Positions 45,333 to 54,467 of a stretch of DNA of 59,852 nt are shown one piece after another. Where the stretch lies: NCBI GenBank assembly GCA_016928305.1, contig JAFGKY010000039.1:1-59852 (forward strand). The letters are read 5' to 3'. The notes beneath the pieces were generated by a model, which saw nothing but the letters and a program-made list of their open reading frames with translations, made no database searches and had not been told where the DNA came from. Origin of the DNA: Bacteroidales bacterium (GTDB lineage: Bacteria; Bacteroidota; Bacteroidia; Bacteroidales; UBA10428). Position 1 is the first letter of the stretch. The number at the start of each line of letters is the position of its first letter. The translations under genes and the position numbers were made by a program.

Positions 45333-47318
45333 ATGTGCGGTATTGCCGGTATATTAGATCTTTCCAGCTTGGCCCCGGACACTTTTCAGGTCATGAAAAA
45401 AATACTGGCCCGCATGCAATACAGAGGCCCGGATGAAAGCGGCATATATTTCGACCGCTATGTCGCGCTGGGGAATGTGAGGCTGAGCATTATAGATATT
45501 TCAACCGGACAACAACCGTTGTCCACTCCCGATAAAAACCTCTGGATCGTTCTCAATGGTGAAATCTTCAATTATATTGAGTTGAAGAAGGAATTGATTA
45601 AAACAGGTCATCTATTTCATACCGAAAGTGATACTGAAGTGCTTTTACATGCTTACCAGGAGTACGGTGAAAAATGCCTGAACATGCTTAACGGTCAATT
45701 TGCTTTCGCCATCTGGAATCATAATAAAAAAGAACTGTTCCTTGCACGTGATCGTGTAGGTATCAGACCTCTATTTTATACCTGGCATAACAAGACCTTT
45801 TTATTCGGATCGGAAATCAAAACCCTTTTCGAATTTCCCGGGATTCAGGCTGAATTTGATCATTCTGCTCTATCACAAATATTTAAATACTGGACAACTA
45901 TATCTCCAAAAACCGTTTTTAAAAATATTTTTGAGTTGTCCCCTGGACATTATATGCGTATTACACCGGACAGTCAGGTTATAAAGCAGTTCTGGAGTCT
46001 TAGGTTTCCAAGCCACCCCGATGAGTATTTTAAAGGTACAATATCTGAAGCGGGCGACCATCTTAAAAGTCTACTCACCGATGCAGTTCGGTTACGACTG
46101 AGAGCAGACGTACCGGTTGCTGCCTACCTTAGCGGAGGTCTTGACTCCAGTGCCACTACGGCCCTTATTAAAGAGGTACTGCCCGAAACTTTACAAACTT
46201 TTTCCATCGGTTTTCAGGATAGTGAATTCGATGAAACACCCTTTCAGCAGGAAGTCTCTGAATACCTGAATACAAGACATACACCGTTCTCCTGCACCAA
46301 CGAGGATATAGGGTATTATTTTCCGAAGGTGGTATGGCATGCTGAGATACCCGTATTGCGTACCGCACCTGTGCCTATGTTTTGTTTGTCAAAAAAGGTG
46401 AGAGAAAGCAATATTAAAGTTGTAATTACCGGTGAAGGTGCTGATGAAATGCTTGCCGGATATGATATATTTAAAGAAGCGATCATCCGGCAATTCTGGT
46501 CACGGCATCCCGATTCGAAATACAGGCCACTGTTATTGAAAAAATTGTATCCTTACCTGGAACAGTTCCAGGGGAGAAATAAGATGATGCTAAAATTCTT
46601 CTTCGGATACAGACTTACTGATACGGATTCACCTTTTTATTCCCATTTCCTGCGCTGGAACAACACATCCAATATACTCAATTATTTTTCAGATGAGATA
46701 AAGTTTTCACTTACTGCCGATCACGATTTTTCAGATGTAAGTATGATGCTGGACAGCAATTTTACTTCGTGGGGCAGGCTTGAAAAAGCGCAATGGCTAG
46801 AGATTATGCTTTTTATGTCGGGCTACTTGCTCTCATCCCAAGGCGACAGAGTAGCCATGGCCAATTCCGTAGAAGGCCGATATCCCTTTCTTGATTACAG
46901 GGTAATTGAGTTTAGCGCAACAATGCCGCCCGATTTTAAAATGCACGGCCTGAATGAAAAGTACATTCTGAAAAAAATAATGAACGGCAGAATTCCCACC
47001 AGTGTATTAAAAAGACCAAAACAGGCATACCGTGCTCCTGTTGTTAAGAGCTTCTTTTCCTCATCTCATCTATATGTAAATGAATTACTTTCGGACAGAG
47101 GACTAAAAGAAACCGGGCTTTTTAATTCCAAACAAGTTCAGAAGCTGGTTGCAAAAGTGAAAGAAAACAAGGTGGTTACAGAAATAGACAATATGGCGCT
47201 TGCAGGTATCCTGTCAACGCAATTGCTTTACACACAATATATCTCACGCAGGGGATATAATCCTGAGCTTCCTGAGCTTCTGAATTGCAAAACCATTATT
47301 GATCACTCTTCAAAATAA
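45333..47318 (+). CDS. asnB: AsnB-type amidotransferase (second copy)
   Basis: 661 residues. The N-terminal Ntn glutaminase has Cys2 in MCGIAGILDL, YRGPDESG, GNVRLSIID, LNGEIFNY and SDTEVLLHA. The synthetase half has the PPi loop AAYLSGGLDSSATTAL near 270 and VITGEGADEMLAGYD. It is longer than asparagine synthetase B of E. coli and resembles the group linked to exosortase and EPS loci. Encoded between an ACP and a NadE-like gene (spacings 17 and 6 bases), so an ACP-bound or sugar carboxylate is a more likely substrate than aspartate. Confidence 0.9.
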   Translation: MCGIAGILDLSSLAPDTFQVMKKILARMQYRGPDESGIYFDRYVALGNVRLSIIDISTGQQPLSTPDKNLWIVLNGEIFNYIELKKELIKTGHLFHTESDTEVLLHAYQEYGEKCLNMLNGQFAFAIWNHNKKELFLARDRVGIRPLFYTWHNKTFLFGSEIKTLFEFPGIQAEFDHSALSQIFKYWTTISPKTVFKNIFELSPGHYMRITPDSQVIKQFWSLRFPSHPDEYFKGTISEAGDHLKSLLTDAVRLRLRADVPVAAYLSGGLDSSATTALIKEVLPETLQTFSIGFQDSEFDETPFQQEVSEYLNTRHTPFSCTNEDIGYYFPKVVWHAEIPVLRTAPVPMFCLSKKVRESNIKVVITGEGADEMLAGYDIFKEAIIRQFWSRHPDSKYRPLLLKKLYPYLEQFQGRNKMMLKFFFGYRLTDTDSPFYSHFLRWNNTSNILNYFSDEIKFSLTADHDFSDVSMMLDSNFTSWGRLEKAQWLEIMLFMSGYLLSSQGDRVAMANSVEGRYPFLDYRVIEFSATMPPDFKMHGLNEKYILKKIMNGRIPTSVLKRPKQAYRAPVVKSFFSSSHLYVNELLSDRGLKETGLFNSKQVQKLVAKVKENKVVTEIDNMALAGILSTQLLYTQYISRRGYNPELPELLNCKTIIDHSSK

Positions 47319-47324
47319 CCTATT

Positions 47325-48308
47325 ATGAACCAGAATAAAAAAGCTTTCACCAAGGAAATACTGCAACTTGAAGATGTTGGAGCTGAGTGCAACAGGATTG
47401 TTAGAAAACTTTCTGATGATGTTTACAACCGTCTGCACCGAAATGGAGCTGTTGTCGGCATAAGTGGAGGAATAGATTCATCCGTCACTTTTGCCCTGGT
47501 TGTTAAAACCTTTGGAGCAGACAATGTGCTGGGAATCATACTTCCGGAAAAAGATTCAAGCAGTAATAGCGCACTGTTTGCACAAAAACTTGCTGATAAT
47601 ATTGGTGTAAAGACCATTACTGAGAACATTACCGGAGCCTTGCAGGGGCTTGGTTGCTACCAGCGCCGAGATGAAGCGGTACGGACAGTTTTTCCCGAAT
47701 ACAATCCGGTTATTTATAAAATGAAGATCGGTATTAAAACATCCGGGCTTTATTCCAATTTACCTCCTTTATTTTCATTGGTAATCATTGACGACAAAGG
47801 AAATGAACAATCGAAACGGTTACCAGCAGCTGAAATGAGACAGATTGAAGCAGCCTCTAATTTTAAGCAGCGTTGCCGGATGGCCATGCTTTATTATCAT
47901 GCTGAACGAATGCACTATGCGGTAATCGGCACACCTAACAGGCATGAAGTGGCGCAGGGATTCTTTGTCAAATATGGTGACGGCGGTGCTGATGTTATGC
48001 CCATTGCCCACCTGTATAAGACACAGGTTTACCAATTGGCAAGGCACTTAGGAATACCACAGGAGATCATTGACCGAACCCCTACCACCGACACTTATTC
48101 AGCTGAGCAAACCCAGGAAGAATTTTTCTATCAGCTTCCATTTGCACAGATGGATTTACTCTGGTATGCCTTTGAGAACAAATACAATCCGGATGAAGTA
48201 GCCCCGGTGATGGAAATGACAGTCGACCAGGTCAGGAGTATTTTTGTGAATTTCGAAAGAAAGTTTAAGACGACGGAGTATCTGAGGATGGAGCCGATTA
48301 GGGAGTGA
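47325..48308 (+). CDS. nadE: NAD-synthetase-like ATP-pyrophosphatase amidase
   Basis: A 327-residue member of the NadE adenylating family. The PP-loop is GISGGIDSSVTFALV near residue 47. VLGIILPEKDSSSNS, IGTPNRHEVAQGFFVKYGDGGADVMPIAHLYKTQVYQLARHLGIP and TPTTDTYSAEQTQEEFFYQLPF are close to NAD synthetase. It is about 50 residues longer than the ammonia-dependent enzyme, due to an insert (about 105-185) after the first domain. It lacks the glutaminase domain, but the adjacent AsnB could supply ammonia. It may be the true NAD synthetase, or a paralogue amidating a cluster-specific carboxylate. Confidence 0.85.
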   Translation: MNQNKKAFTKEILQLEDVGAECNRIVRKLSDDVYNRLHRNGAVVGISGGIDSSVTFALVVKTFGADNVLGIILPEKDSSSNSALFAQKLADNIGVKTITENITGALQGLGCYQRRDEAVRTVFPEYNPVIYKMKIGIKTSGLYSNLPPLFSLVIIDDKGNEQSKRLPAAEMRQIEAASNFKQRCRMAMLYYHAERMHYAVIGTPNRHEVAQGFFVKYGDGGADVMPIAHLYKTQVYQLARHLGIPQEIIDRTPTTDTYSAEQTQEEFFYQLPFAQMDLLWYAFENKYNPDEVAPVMEMTVDQVRSIFVNFERKFKTTEYLRMEPIRE

Positions 48309-48536
48309 GGATATAGCGGTTTAGCGGTTTGGGTGGAGATTGGGGGGGTGTAGAATAGGATTTTCAGGAAGTGAGTTTGGGGATTATGTTGAAAAAAGAT
48401 ATTTTTATGATTTATTTTATAAAACATTATTACATAAACTCTTTGGCTTTCTTTCATAACCCTTCCCACTACCCCAATCCCTAAGCACTTATATTCCTAA
48501 ACACCTAAATACCTAAACCCCTAAACACCTACATTC
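48309..48536. repeat. Intergenic region with CCTAAACAC-type degenerate tandem repeats
   Basis: From 48480 to 48531 the plus strand has units such as CCTAAACAC, CTAAATAC, CTAAACCC and CTAAACAC. At 48309-48345 it has G-rich units (AGCGGTTTAGCGGTTTGGG) that are similar in reverse complement. Low-complexity arrays like this occur in intergenic Bacteroidota DNA. No gene is seen here. Confidence 0.55.
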
Positions 48537-50000
48537 ATGAACGCCTTTGATTACTTTTTTGAAAAAACATATCTGCTCAGCAAAAACTTCCTCCTTGGTC
48601 CCAGAGAGACCATCACATACCATGATTTACATGAATCGAGCATTAAACTGGCTGCTTACCTGAATGATACAATCGGCGTTAACCAAAACATCCTCCTCCT
48701 GGCTCCCAACTCGGTGTTTTTCATGGTTGCCTATCTTGGTATTATAAAATCGGGTAATGTGGTTGTTCCATTAAATCCCGAAATCGAACAAAACAACCTT
48801 GACTACATCCAGGACAAATGTCAGGCGGATTTAACCTTTACAACCTCTCATCTGACAGCTAAACTTCGTTTTAACTCCTTACTGGTACTGAATGAGAAGG
48901 AACTTGAATCAATCCTCCAAAGCATTTCAACGATTGGAAGTTTTGAACATGAAACCTCCGATCAGCTGGCTGAGATCATTTTCACGTCAGGATCAACCGG
49001 TGAACCCAAGGGGGTGATGATCAGCCATAAAAATCTTATTGCCAACACCGGTTCCATCCTTGAATATCTGCACCTTACCGACAGGGATACCATGCTGGTT
49101 GTACTGCCTTTCTATTACTGCTATGGATTATCGTTGCTCCACACTCATCTGAGAGTCGGCGGCAGCATTGTGCTAAACAATATGTTTATTATGCTGGGTG
49201 GAATCATTAACGATCTGAAACGTTATAAATGTACCGGTCTGGCCGGAGTTCCTACTCATTTTCAGATTCTGTTGAGAAAATCAGACAGTTTTAAAAAAGA
49301 AAACTTCCCCGATCTCAGGTATGTTACGCAGGCCGGAGGCAAGCTGCACAATGTATTTATCAGCGAATTTATTGAGACCTTCCCCCATATCCGGTTTTAT
49401 GTTATGTATGGGCAAACTGAGGCCACAGCACGATTATCATGGCTGCCACCTGAAAAATTGCCGGAAAAAATCGGTTCCTGTGGCAAGGGAATTCCGGGAG
49501 TGATACTGAAAGTAGCTGACGCTGAAGGCAATCCGGTAAAACCGGGAGAAACCGGTGAAATACTGGCATCTGGTAATAATATCATGCAGGGATATTATAA
49601 AGATCCGGAATCAACAGCTCAAACCATTAGAAACGGATGGTTACATACCGGGGATCTGGCCACGGTGGACGATGAAGGATTCATTTACCTGACAGCCCGG
49701 AAAAAAGAGATCATTAAAGTGGGTGGACGTCGCGTAAGTCCAAAGGAAATTGAAGAGGTCATTGTATCAATGCCTGAAATAATAGACTGTAGCATTGAAG
49801 CTGTATACGATGAGATATTGGGTGAGACGATGAAGGCGACAGTTGTTACCAAGGAGCCAGTAAAAGGAATAATGACAGTTACATCTGACTCAATTAAAAC
49901 ATGGTGCGCAGGCAGACTGGCATCCTATAAAATACCACAAATCATTGAATTAAAAGATAAAATTGCTATTTCGGCAACAGGGAAGAAGGTGAAAAAGTAA
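48537..50000 (+). CDS. AMP-forming acyl-CoA/acyl-ACP ligase
   Basis: A 487-residue ANL-superfamily enzyme. The P-loop is IIFTSGSTGEPKGVMISHKN (about 150-170), then YVMYGQTEATARLSWL, GWLHTGDLATVDDEGF, TARKKEIIKVGGRRVSPKEIEEVI and the C-terminal catalytic Lys in ATGKKVKK. It activates a carboxylate as acyl-AMP and passes it to CoA or a carrier. With the ACP gene three positions upstream, the carrier is likely that ACP. It resembles the exosortase-associated ligase of other EPS loci, but no exosortase gene is present here. Confidence 0.93.
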   Translation: MNAFDYFFEKTYLLSKNFLLGPRETITYHDLHESSIKLAAYLNDTIGVNQNILLLAPNSVFFMVAYLGIIKSGNVVVPLNPEIEQNNLDYIQDKCQADLTFTTSHLTAKLRFNSLLVLNEKELESILQSISTIGSFEHETSDQLAEIIFTSGSTGEPKGVMISHKNLIANTGSILEYLHLTDRDTMLVVLPFYYCYGLSLLHTHLRVGGSIVLNNMFIMLGGIINDLKRYKCTGLAGVPTHFQILLRKSDSFKKENFPDLRYVTQAGGKLHNVFISEFIETFPHIRFYVMYGQTEATARLSWLPPEKLPEKIGSCGKGIPGVILKVADAEGNPVKPGETGEILASGNNIMQGYYKDPESTAQTIRNGWLHTGDLATVDDEGFIYLTARKKEIIKVGGRRVSPKEIEEVIVSMPEIIDCSIEAVYDEILGETMKATVVTKEPVKGIMTVTSDSIKTWCAGRLASYKIPQIIELKDKIAISATGKKVKK

Positions 50001-50195
50001 ACCGCAGTAAAGTGATTGTGTTATTGATTTAGGTTCCTTGGATTTATGATTTCCGTTTCCGGAAAATAACCGGTTGATATCGATATATATTTTATTCCGT
50101 CCGGTATAAAAGTACAATGATTATTGGAAACCAACAGGCATTCGCATCAAAGACGATTATTCCCTGAAATACAATTAATCTGCTGAATTGTGCTG

Positions 50196-51356
50196 CTACG
50201 AGCTCCTGATTTTATTGGTAAGGATATTATAAACCGCCTTCAACAGGTAACGCAAATCTGTCAGGTAAGGATGTTCTGTCAGATCCCTGATATATATTCT
50301 TTCCGCTTCAATGTTACCCTTATCGTCCGGCATATTCAAAGCTACATATGGAGGGATACATCCGGGCTTATATAAAATCCTCTTTCTTTGAAGATCTGTA
50401 GGAAACTCATTGAATCTTGCCCTGCTCAGGGGTCTTAATCCAACGAGTTTCATTTCACCCTTCATGATATTGATCAGCTGTGGCAGTTCATCGAGCCACA
50501 GACACCGCAGGAATTTCCCCCAGCGGGTTATCCTGTAATCATTTGCAGGTTTTCCTTTATCATTGTACCCGTTATGTTTGACTAAATAATCCTGAAGGAA
50601 CTCTGAATAAGGATGCATGGTTCGGAACTTATAAACGCTAATCATCTTGCCGTGCATCCCAATACGCCGTAAACGAATGATCGGATAGAAAGAAGGATTT
50701 TTGGAGTCATTCGGGTTCTTAACTTTCCGTGCCACGAAATAAGAGAGTCCGTTAATAATCTGAAAATCGACAATGTCAAATCCACAATAAATCAACCGAC
50801 CCATGGTCTCGGGTTTTGAAATAGCATGAAATTCACCGTTGGTGATGAAATAATACAGACTATCCAGGTATGGGATCCGGGGTATTATCCGGTTAAGTGC
50901 AAAATCACACAGCCATATTAGTTGCCTCAGAAACCGATTGTATTTTTTATATATTGAATCTTTCCTGTTTCCATAAGTCTCTACCCTCCCAACATAAATA
51001 CCGCCAATGGGCAACAGGCTGTTAACGGCTTTGAAAAGTCCGTCAATATTACGAATGTTATTGGCCTTTTTGAAATTAATAATGGCATTGAGATTGTCAA
51101 AATCAACATTCTCAACATAAGACTTTAGCCTTGTGGTAAAAATAATACCGGTATTGCGTTCCGGAATTCTAAGGTATTGTTTTATATAATCCAGAACATC
51201 CTGGCTCGACTCCAGTCTAATGATTTTTTCCAGTTCATTTAAATCCCTCAAAGAATCAGTGAAAATCGAAACAATTGCGCTCCTGGTAACGGATGGTAAT
51301 TTGGCAAATCTTGAATTGCTCGTCAAGTTATGAACCTGATGCAAATAAATTTCCAT
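50196..51356 (-). CDS. Sugar transferase (monotopic phosphoglycosyl transferase) with MTase-like N-terminus, copy 1
   Basis: 386 residues. The C-terminal about 175 residues are the bacterial sugar transferase domain: RLRRIGMHGKMISVYKFRTM, RITRWGKFLRCLWLDELPQL with the Asp-Glu catalytic dyad, and GEMKLVGLRPLSRARF. It moves a sugar-1-phosphate to undecaprenyl phosphate. The usual N-terminal re-entrant membrane helix with KR..D is not seen. Instead, residues 95-230 look like the C-terminal half of a class I methyltransferase (LNAIINFKKANNIRNIDGLF, SLLPIGGIYVGRVET, CGFDIVDFQIINGLSYFVAR), without a visible SAM-binding glycine motif. Tandem paralogue of the next gene. Confidence 0.87.
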   Translation of the reverse strand: MEIYLHQVHNLTSNSRFAKLPSVTRSAIVSIFTDSLRDLNELEKIIRLESSQDVLDYIKQYLRIPERNTGIIFTTRLKSYVENVDFDNLNAIINFKKANNIRNIDGLFKAVNSLLPIGGIYVGRVETYGNRKDSIYKKYNRFLRQLIWLCDFALNRIIPRIPYLDSLYYFITNGEFHAISKPETMGRLIYCGFDIVDFQIINGLSYFVARKVKNPNDSKNPSFYPIIRLRRIGMHGKMISVYKFRTMHPYSEFLQDYLVKHNGYNDKGKPANDYRITRWGKFLRCLWLDELPQLINIMKGEMKLVGLRPLSRARFNEFPTDLQRKRILYKPGCIPPYVALNMPDDKGNIEAERIYIRDLTEHPYLTDLRYLLKAVYNILTNKIRSS

Positions 51357-51606
51357 TTAGGAGGATTTAGCTGGTTTGGTGTGTATGAGAAAGTAAATAT
51401 AAGGTGAGAAAGAGTCACAAATCAATTATTTATTTATGAGAAGTACGAAATTTTGACCAATACACTAATTTCTTTGATGAACATTATAATTATGTTTTTA
51501 AAAATTCTGGCTAATTGATATTTGTCCTTGATTTATATTGAACTTTTTTTTGTACACACTTTACAACTCCATGAAGACCGGCCCTACCATAAAAAAGGAT
51601 AAGCCT

Positions 51607-52821
51607 TTAAGCACTTCTTACCTTGCTGGTAATTATGTTATAAACCGCCTTCAGAAGATACCGGATATCGGTCATAAAGGGATGCTTCACAAAATCTCTA
51701 ATATAAATTCTTTCGGCTTCGATATTCATTTTATCATCCGGCATATTTAAGGCGACATATGGAGGGAAACAACCGGGCTTATATTTAATCCTCTCAATTT
51801 TAAGGTCCTCCGGAAACTCATTGTACCTGACCCAACTCAATGGCCTTAAACCAACAAGTTTCATTTCGCCCTTCAACAAATTAATAAGCTGAGGCAGTTC
51901 GTCGAGCCATAATCTTCGCATAATCTTTCCCCATCTTGAAATCCTGAAATCATCTGCCGGTTTGCCATTAGCATTATAACCATTCAGTTTTATGACGTAA
52001 TCCTGAATAAATTCGGAATAGGGATGCATGGTGCGAAATTTATATACTGCTATGATTTTGCCATGCTGTCCTATGCGTTGAAGCCGAATAAACGGGTAAT
52101 AGGAAGGATGTTTAGATTCCAAGGGTTTCCGGGTTTTCATTGCAACAAAATAGGATAAGCCCTTGACGGTTTTGAGATCAATTATTTTAAATCCATGAAA
52201 TGCCAGCCGGCCTAAAACCTCCGCTCTCGAAATGGAGTGAAATTCATTATTGGTAATATAGCAATAAAATGACTCAAGGAAATGTATCCTGGGAATAATC
52301 CGGTTAATGATAAAATCTCCCAGCCATAACAACCTCCCCAACTGGCGGCCAAACCTTCGGTAGATTTTTAATTTTCTTTCAAAGGATGTTTCCAACCGGC
52401 CAATATATATACCACCATCCGGGAGCAACGTATTAACTGCTCTAAACAAACCATTTAAATACCGTGTGTTATTCAAACTTTTAAAGTCAATAATAGCCCG
52501 CAGGTTGTTAAAATCAACATCTTCAATATAGGATTTGACTTTTGTTGTGAAAATGATGCTTCTGTAATATTTTTTAAGGTCCAGGTGTTGCTTTACGTAC
52601 TTCAATACATCTTCATTTGATTCTTGTATGATCGCATTTTCAAGAGCATTTAAGTTACCGAATGAATCTGTCAGGTAGGAAATTATTGCACTTTTTGTAT
52701 CCGTATCTAATTTCAAAAAGCTGTAATTACGACATAAATTATGTGCCTGATAGATATAAGTAAACATAAACAGAGTTAATAAACTTAGGTGAAAAAACTG
52801 CCTAAATGTACGAAGTGACAA
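51607..52821 (-). CDS. Sugar transferase with MTase-like N-terminus, copy 2
   Basis: 404 residues, aligned along its whole length with its neighbour. The transferase domain shows RLQRIGQHGKIIAVYKFRTM, RISRWGKIMRRLWLDELPQL and GEMKLVGLRPLSWVRY. The N-terminal half repeats LRAIIDFKSLNNTRYLNGLF, TLLPDGGIYIGRLET and HGFKIIDLKTVKGLSYFVAM. It has an extra 15 residues of hydrophobic N-terminus (FFHLSLLTLFMFTYIYQ), which may serve as membrane contact. The two genes are probably a tandem duplication with 250 bases between. The pair could give a choice of initiating sugar. Confidence 0.87.
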   Translation of the reverse strand: MSLRTFRQFFHLSLLTLFMFTYIYQAHNLCRNYSFLKLDTDTKSAIISYLTDSFGNLNALENAIIQESNEDVLKYVKQHLDLKKYYRSIIFTTKVKSYIEDVDFNNLRAIIDFKSLNNTRYLNGLFRAVNTLLPDGGIYIGRLETSFERKLKIYRRFGRQLGRLLWLGDFIINRIIPRIHFLESFYCYITNNEFHSISRAEVLGRLAFHGFKIIDLKTVKGLSYFVAMKTRKPLESKHPSYYPFIRLQRIGQHGKIIAVYKFRTMHPYSEFIQDYVIKLNGYNANGKPADDFRISRWGKIMRRLWLDELPQLINLLKGEMKLVGLRPLSWVRYNEFPEDLKIERIKYKPGCFPPYVALNMPDDKMNIEAERIYIRDFVKHPFMTDIRYLLKAVYNIITSKVRSA

Positions 52822-53028
52822 TCGAAAAGTAAATTAGAAATTTACAGATGCTATACATCTTTTGATAAAAACATTAAATTGAATGATGAGCAAATTATTG
52901 ATTGATGAATTTCATACAGGGTGATTAAGCAGGTAATGAAAGTTGTCAGTAATATAATGCTATATTATTTGGCGCTTACGTGATTTGGTAGCAATTTTAT
53001 ACTTCCTAAATGGCTATTCGAATAAAAA

Positions 53029-53952
53029 ATGACCTGGGAAAAGGCTACGGCAAGTTATACGGCTTTTTTGAAGCTGGAGAAATCCTTATCGGAAAATTCC
53101 ATTAAAGCGTACCGGGATGATTTGAAAAAGCTGAAGGATTTTATTCAGTTGAAGGCAATCAACGTTTTGCCTGAACAGGTTGAATACGACCACCTGAAAG
53201 AATTCATAACCTGGCTTCATGAACTGGGCATTGGTCAGCGTTCACAGGCCAGAATTATTTCGGGATTAAAATCTTTTTTCCGGTATATGCTCATCGAGGA
53301 CAGGATTCCCAGCGATCCTACCGAACTACTTGAAGCTCCGCGCCTTGTCAGAAAACTGCCGGACGTGTTGAGTTTACCCGAGATCGAACTGCTGCTGACG
53401 GCTATCGATCTCAGCAAACCCGAAGGACATCGTAACAAGGCTATTATTGAGACACTATACAGCTGCGGACTTCGTGTATCCGAACTCATTGATCTGCGAA
53501 TTACCAACCTCTTTTTTAATGAAGAATATATCAAAGTTACCGGTAAGGGTAACAAGGAAAGACTAGTTCCCATAAGTCCAAAAGCGATAAAAGAAATTCA
53601 ATTCTACTTTTCTCATTTTCGTAATCACGTAACACCAAAGAAAGGCTCGGAGAATATAGTATTTCTCAACCGAAGGGGCAGTAAAATGACCCGTGTAATG
53701 ATCTTCACCATCATTAAACAGCTTGCTGAAAAAGCGGGTATTAAAAAAAACATAAGCCCCCACACCTTCCGGCATTCCTTTGCCACTCATCTTGTGGATG
53801 GAGGGGCTGATCTCAGGGCTGTTCAGGAAATGCTGGGGCATGAATCCATTATTACCACTGAGATCTACACACATATGGACAGAGAATACCTGCGTGATGC
53901 GATTATGCGGCACCATCCGAGGTCGAGAGAATGGAATACAAAAAGCAAATGA
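53029..53952 (+). CDS. xerD: Tyrosine recombinase XerD
   Basis: A 307-residue site-specific recombinase that with XerC resolves chromosome dimers at dif. The N-terminal SAM-like core-binding domain (about 1-90) has YTAFLKLEKSLSENSIKAY. The catalytic domain has YSCGLRVSELIDL (Arg), KGNKERLVPI (Lys), HTFRHSFATHL (His-Arg), MLGHESIITTEIYTH (His and Tyr nucleophile). Length and motifs fit XerD rather than a phage integrase. No phage or transposon genes or att repeats adjoin it. Confidence 0.93.
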   Translation: MTWEKATASYTAFLKLEKSLSENSIKAYRDDLKKLKDFIQLKAINVLPEQVEYDHLKEFITWLHELGIGQRSQARIISGLKSFFRYMLIEDRIPSDPTELLEAPRLVRKLPDVLSLPEIELLLTAIDLSKPEGHRNKAIIETLYSCGLRVSELIDLRITNLFFNEEYIKVTGKGNKERLVPISPKAIKEIQFYFSHFRNHVTPKKGSENIVFLNRRGSKMTRVMIFTIIKQLAEKAGIKKNISPHTFRHSFATHLVDGGADLRAVQEMLGHESIITTEIYTHMDREYLRDAIMRHHPRSREWNTKSK

Positions 53953-53984
53953 TGAACCTGCAACACCCTTGGGCCGAAAACAAC

Positions 53985-54011
53985 TAACCCCAGGCTTTTA
54001 ACCCGGGGTCA
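53985..54011. terminator. Hairpin between xerD and the TonB gene, possible bidirectional terminator
   Basis: ACCCC pairs with GGGGT, with two further G-C pairs and one mismatch, around a TTTTAA loop. No strong T tract follows on either strand. It separates two convergent genes. Confidence 0.45.
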
Positions 54012-54026
54012 GTGAATTATACTGAC

Positions 54027-54467
54027 TTAGCTGACAAGTTCAAACCGTATCGGAATTCTCATTGCACAGGGGACAGCGTATCCGTTCTGGATAGCCGGCT
54101 TGAATTTCATGCTCCTGACAGCGACCATGGCAGCCTGACCGCAACAGGCACCAATATCCTCAACAATACGCGGATTACACACATTCCCATTTGTATCAAC
54201 GGTGAATTCGATGATTACCACACCTTCTATACGCAATGCTTTTGCCTTTTCCGGATACCGGATCCGCTGTTCAACACATGTCTTAACATCCGTACCGTCC
54301 AACAAGCATGGCAATACTTCCTTGCGGATGAAATTCTCATCCCCCTTTTTTTCACCGGGGATTTTGTCATTATCATTGCCTGCCATCAAGGCTGTCGCAA
54401 TCGTTGATAAAAATACGGAAAGTATCGTTAACCTTACTGTATGCATCAGATTGTTTGTAGTTTTCAT
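54027..54467 (-). CDS. Secreted mini-TonB C-terminal-domain protein, copy 1
   Basis: A 146-residue protein with a signal or anchor segment (MKTTNNLMHTVRLTILSVFL). The TonB C-terminal fold follows at about 60-146: RYPEKAKALRIEGVVIIEFTVDTNG (YP..A...I.G.V.V.F.V...G), VEDIGACCGQAAMVAVRSMKF and PCAMRIPIRFEL. There is no proline-rich linker, so it cannot reach across the periplasm as classic TonB does. Three cysteine spots (PCLL, TCVE, GACCG) are shared partly with its paralogue. Role unknown; perhaps a binding module for an outer-membrane partner. Confidence 0.85.
   Translation of the reverse strand: MKTTNNLMHTVRLTILSVFLSTIATALMAGNDNDKIPGEKKGDENFIRKEVLPCLLDGTDVKTCVEQRIRYPEKAKALRIEGVVIIEFTVDTNGNVCNPRIVEDIGACCGQAAMVAVRSMKFKPAIQNGYAVPCAMRIPIRFELVS

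Noticed and set aside
53029..53952. Possible integrase of a mobile island
   Set aside because: Motifs and length fit housekeeping XerD, and no att repeats, tRNA target, excisionase or mobilisation genes are nearby.
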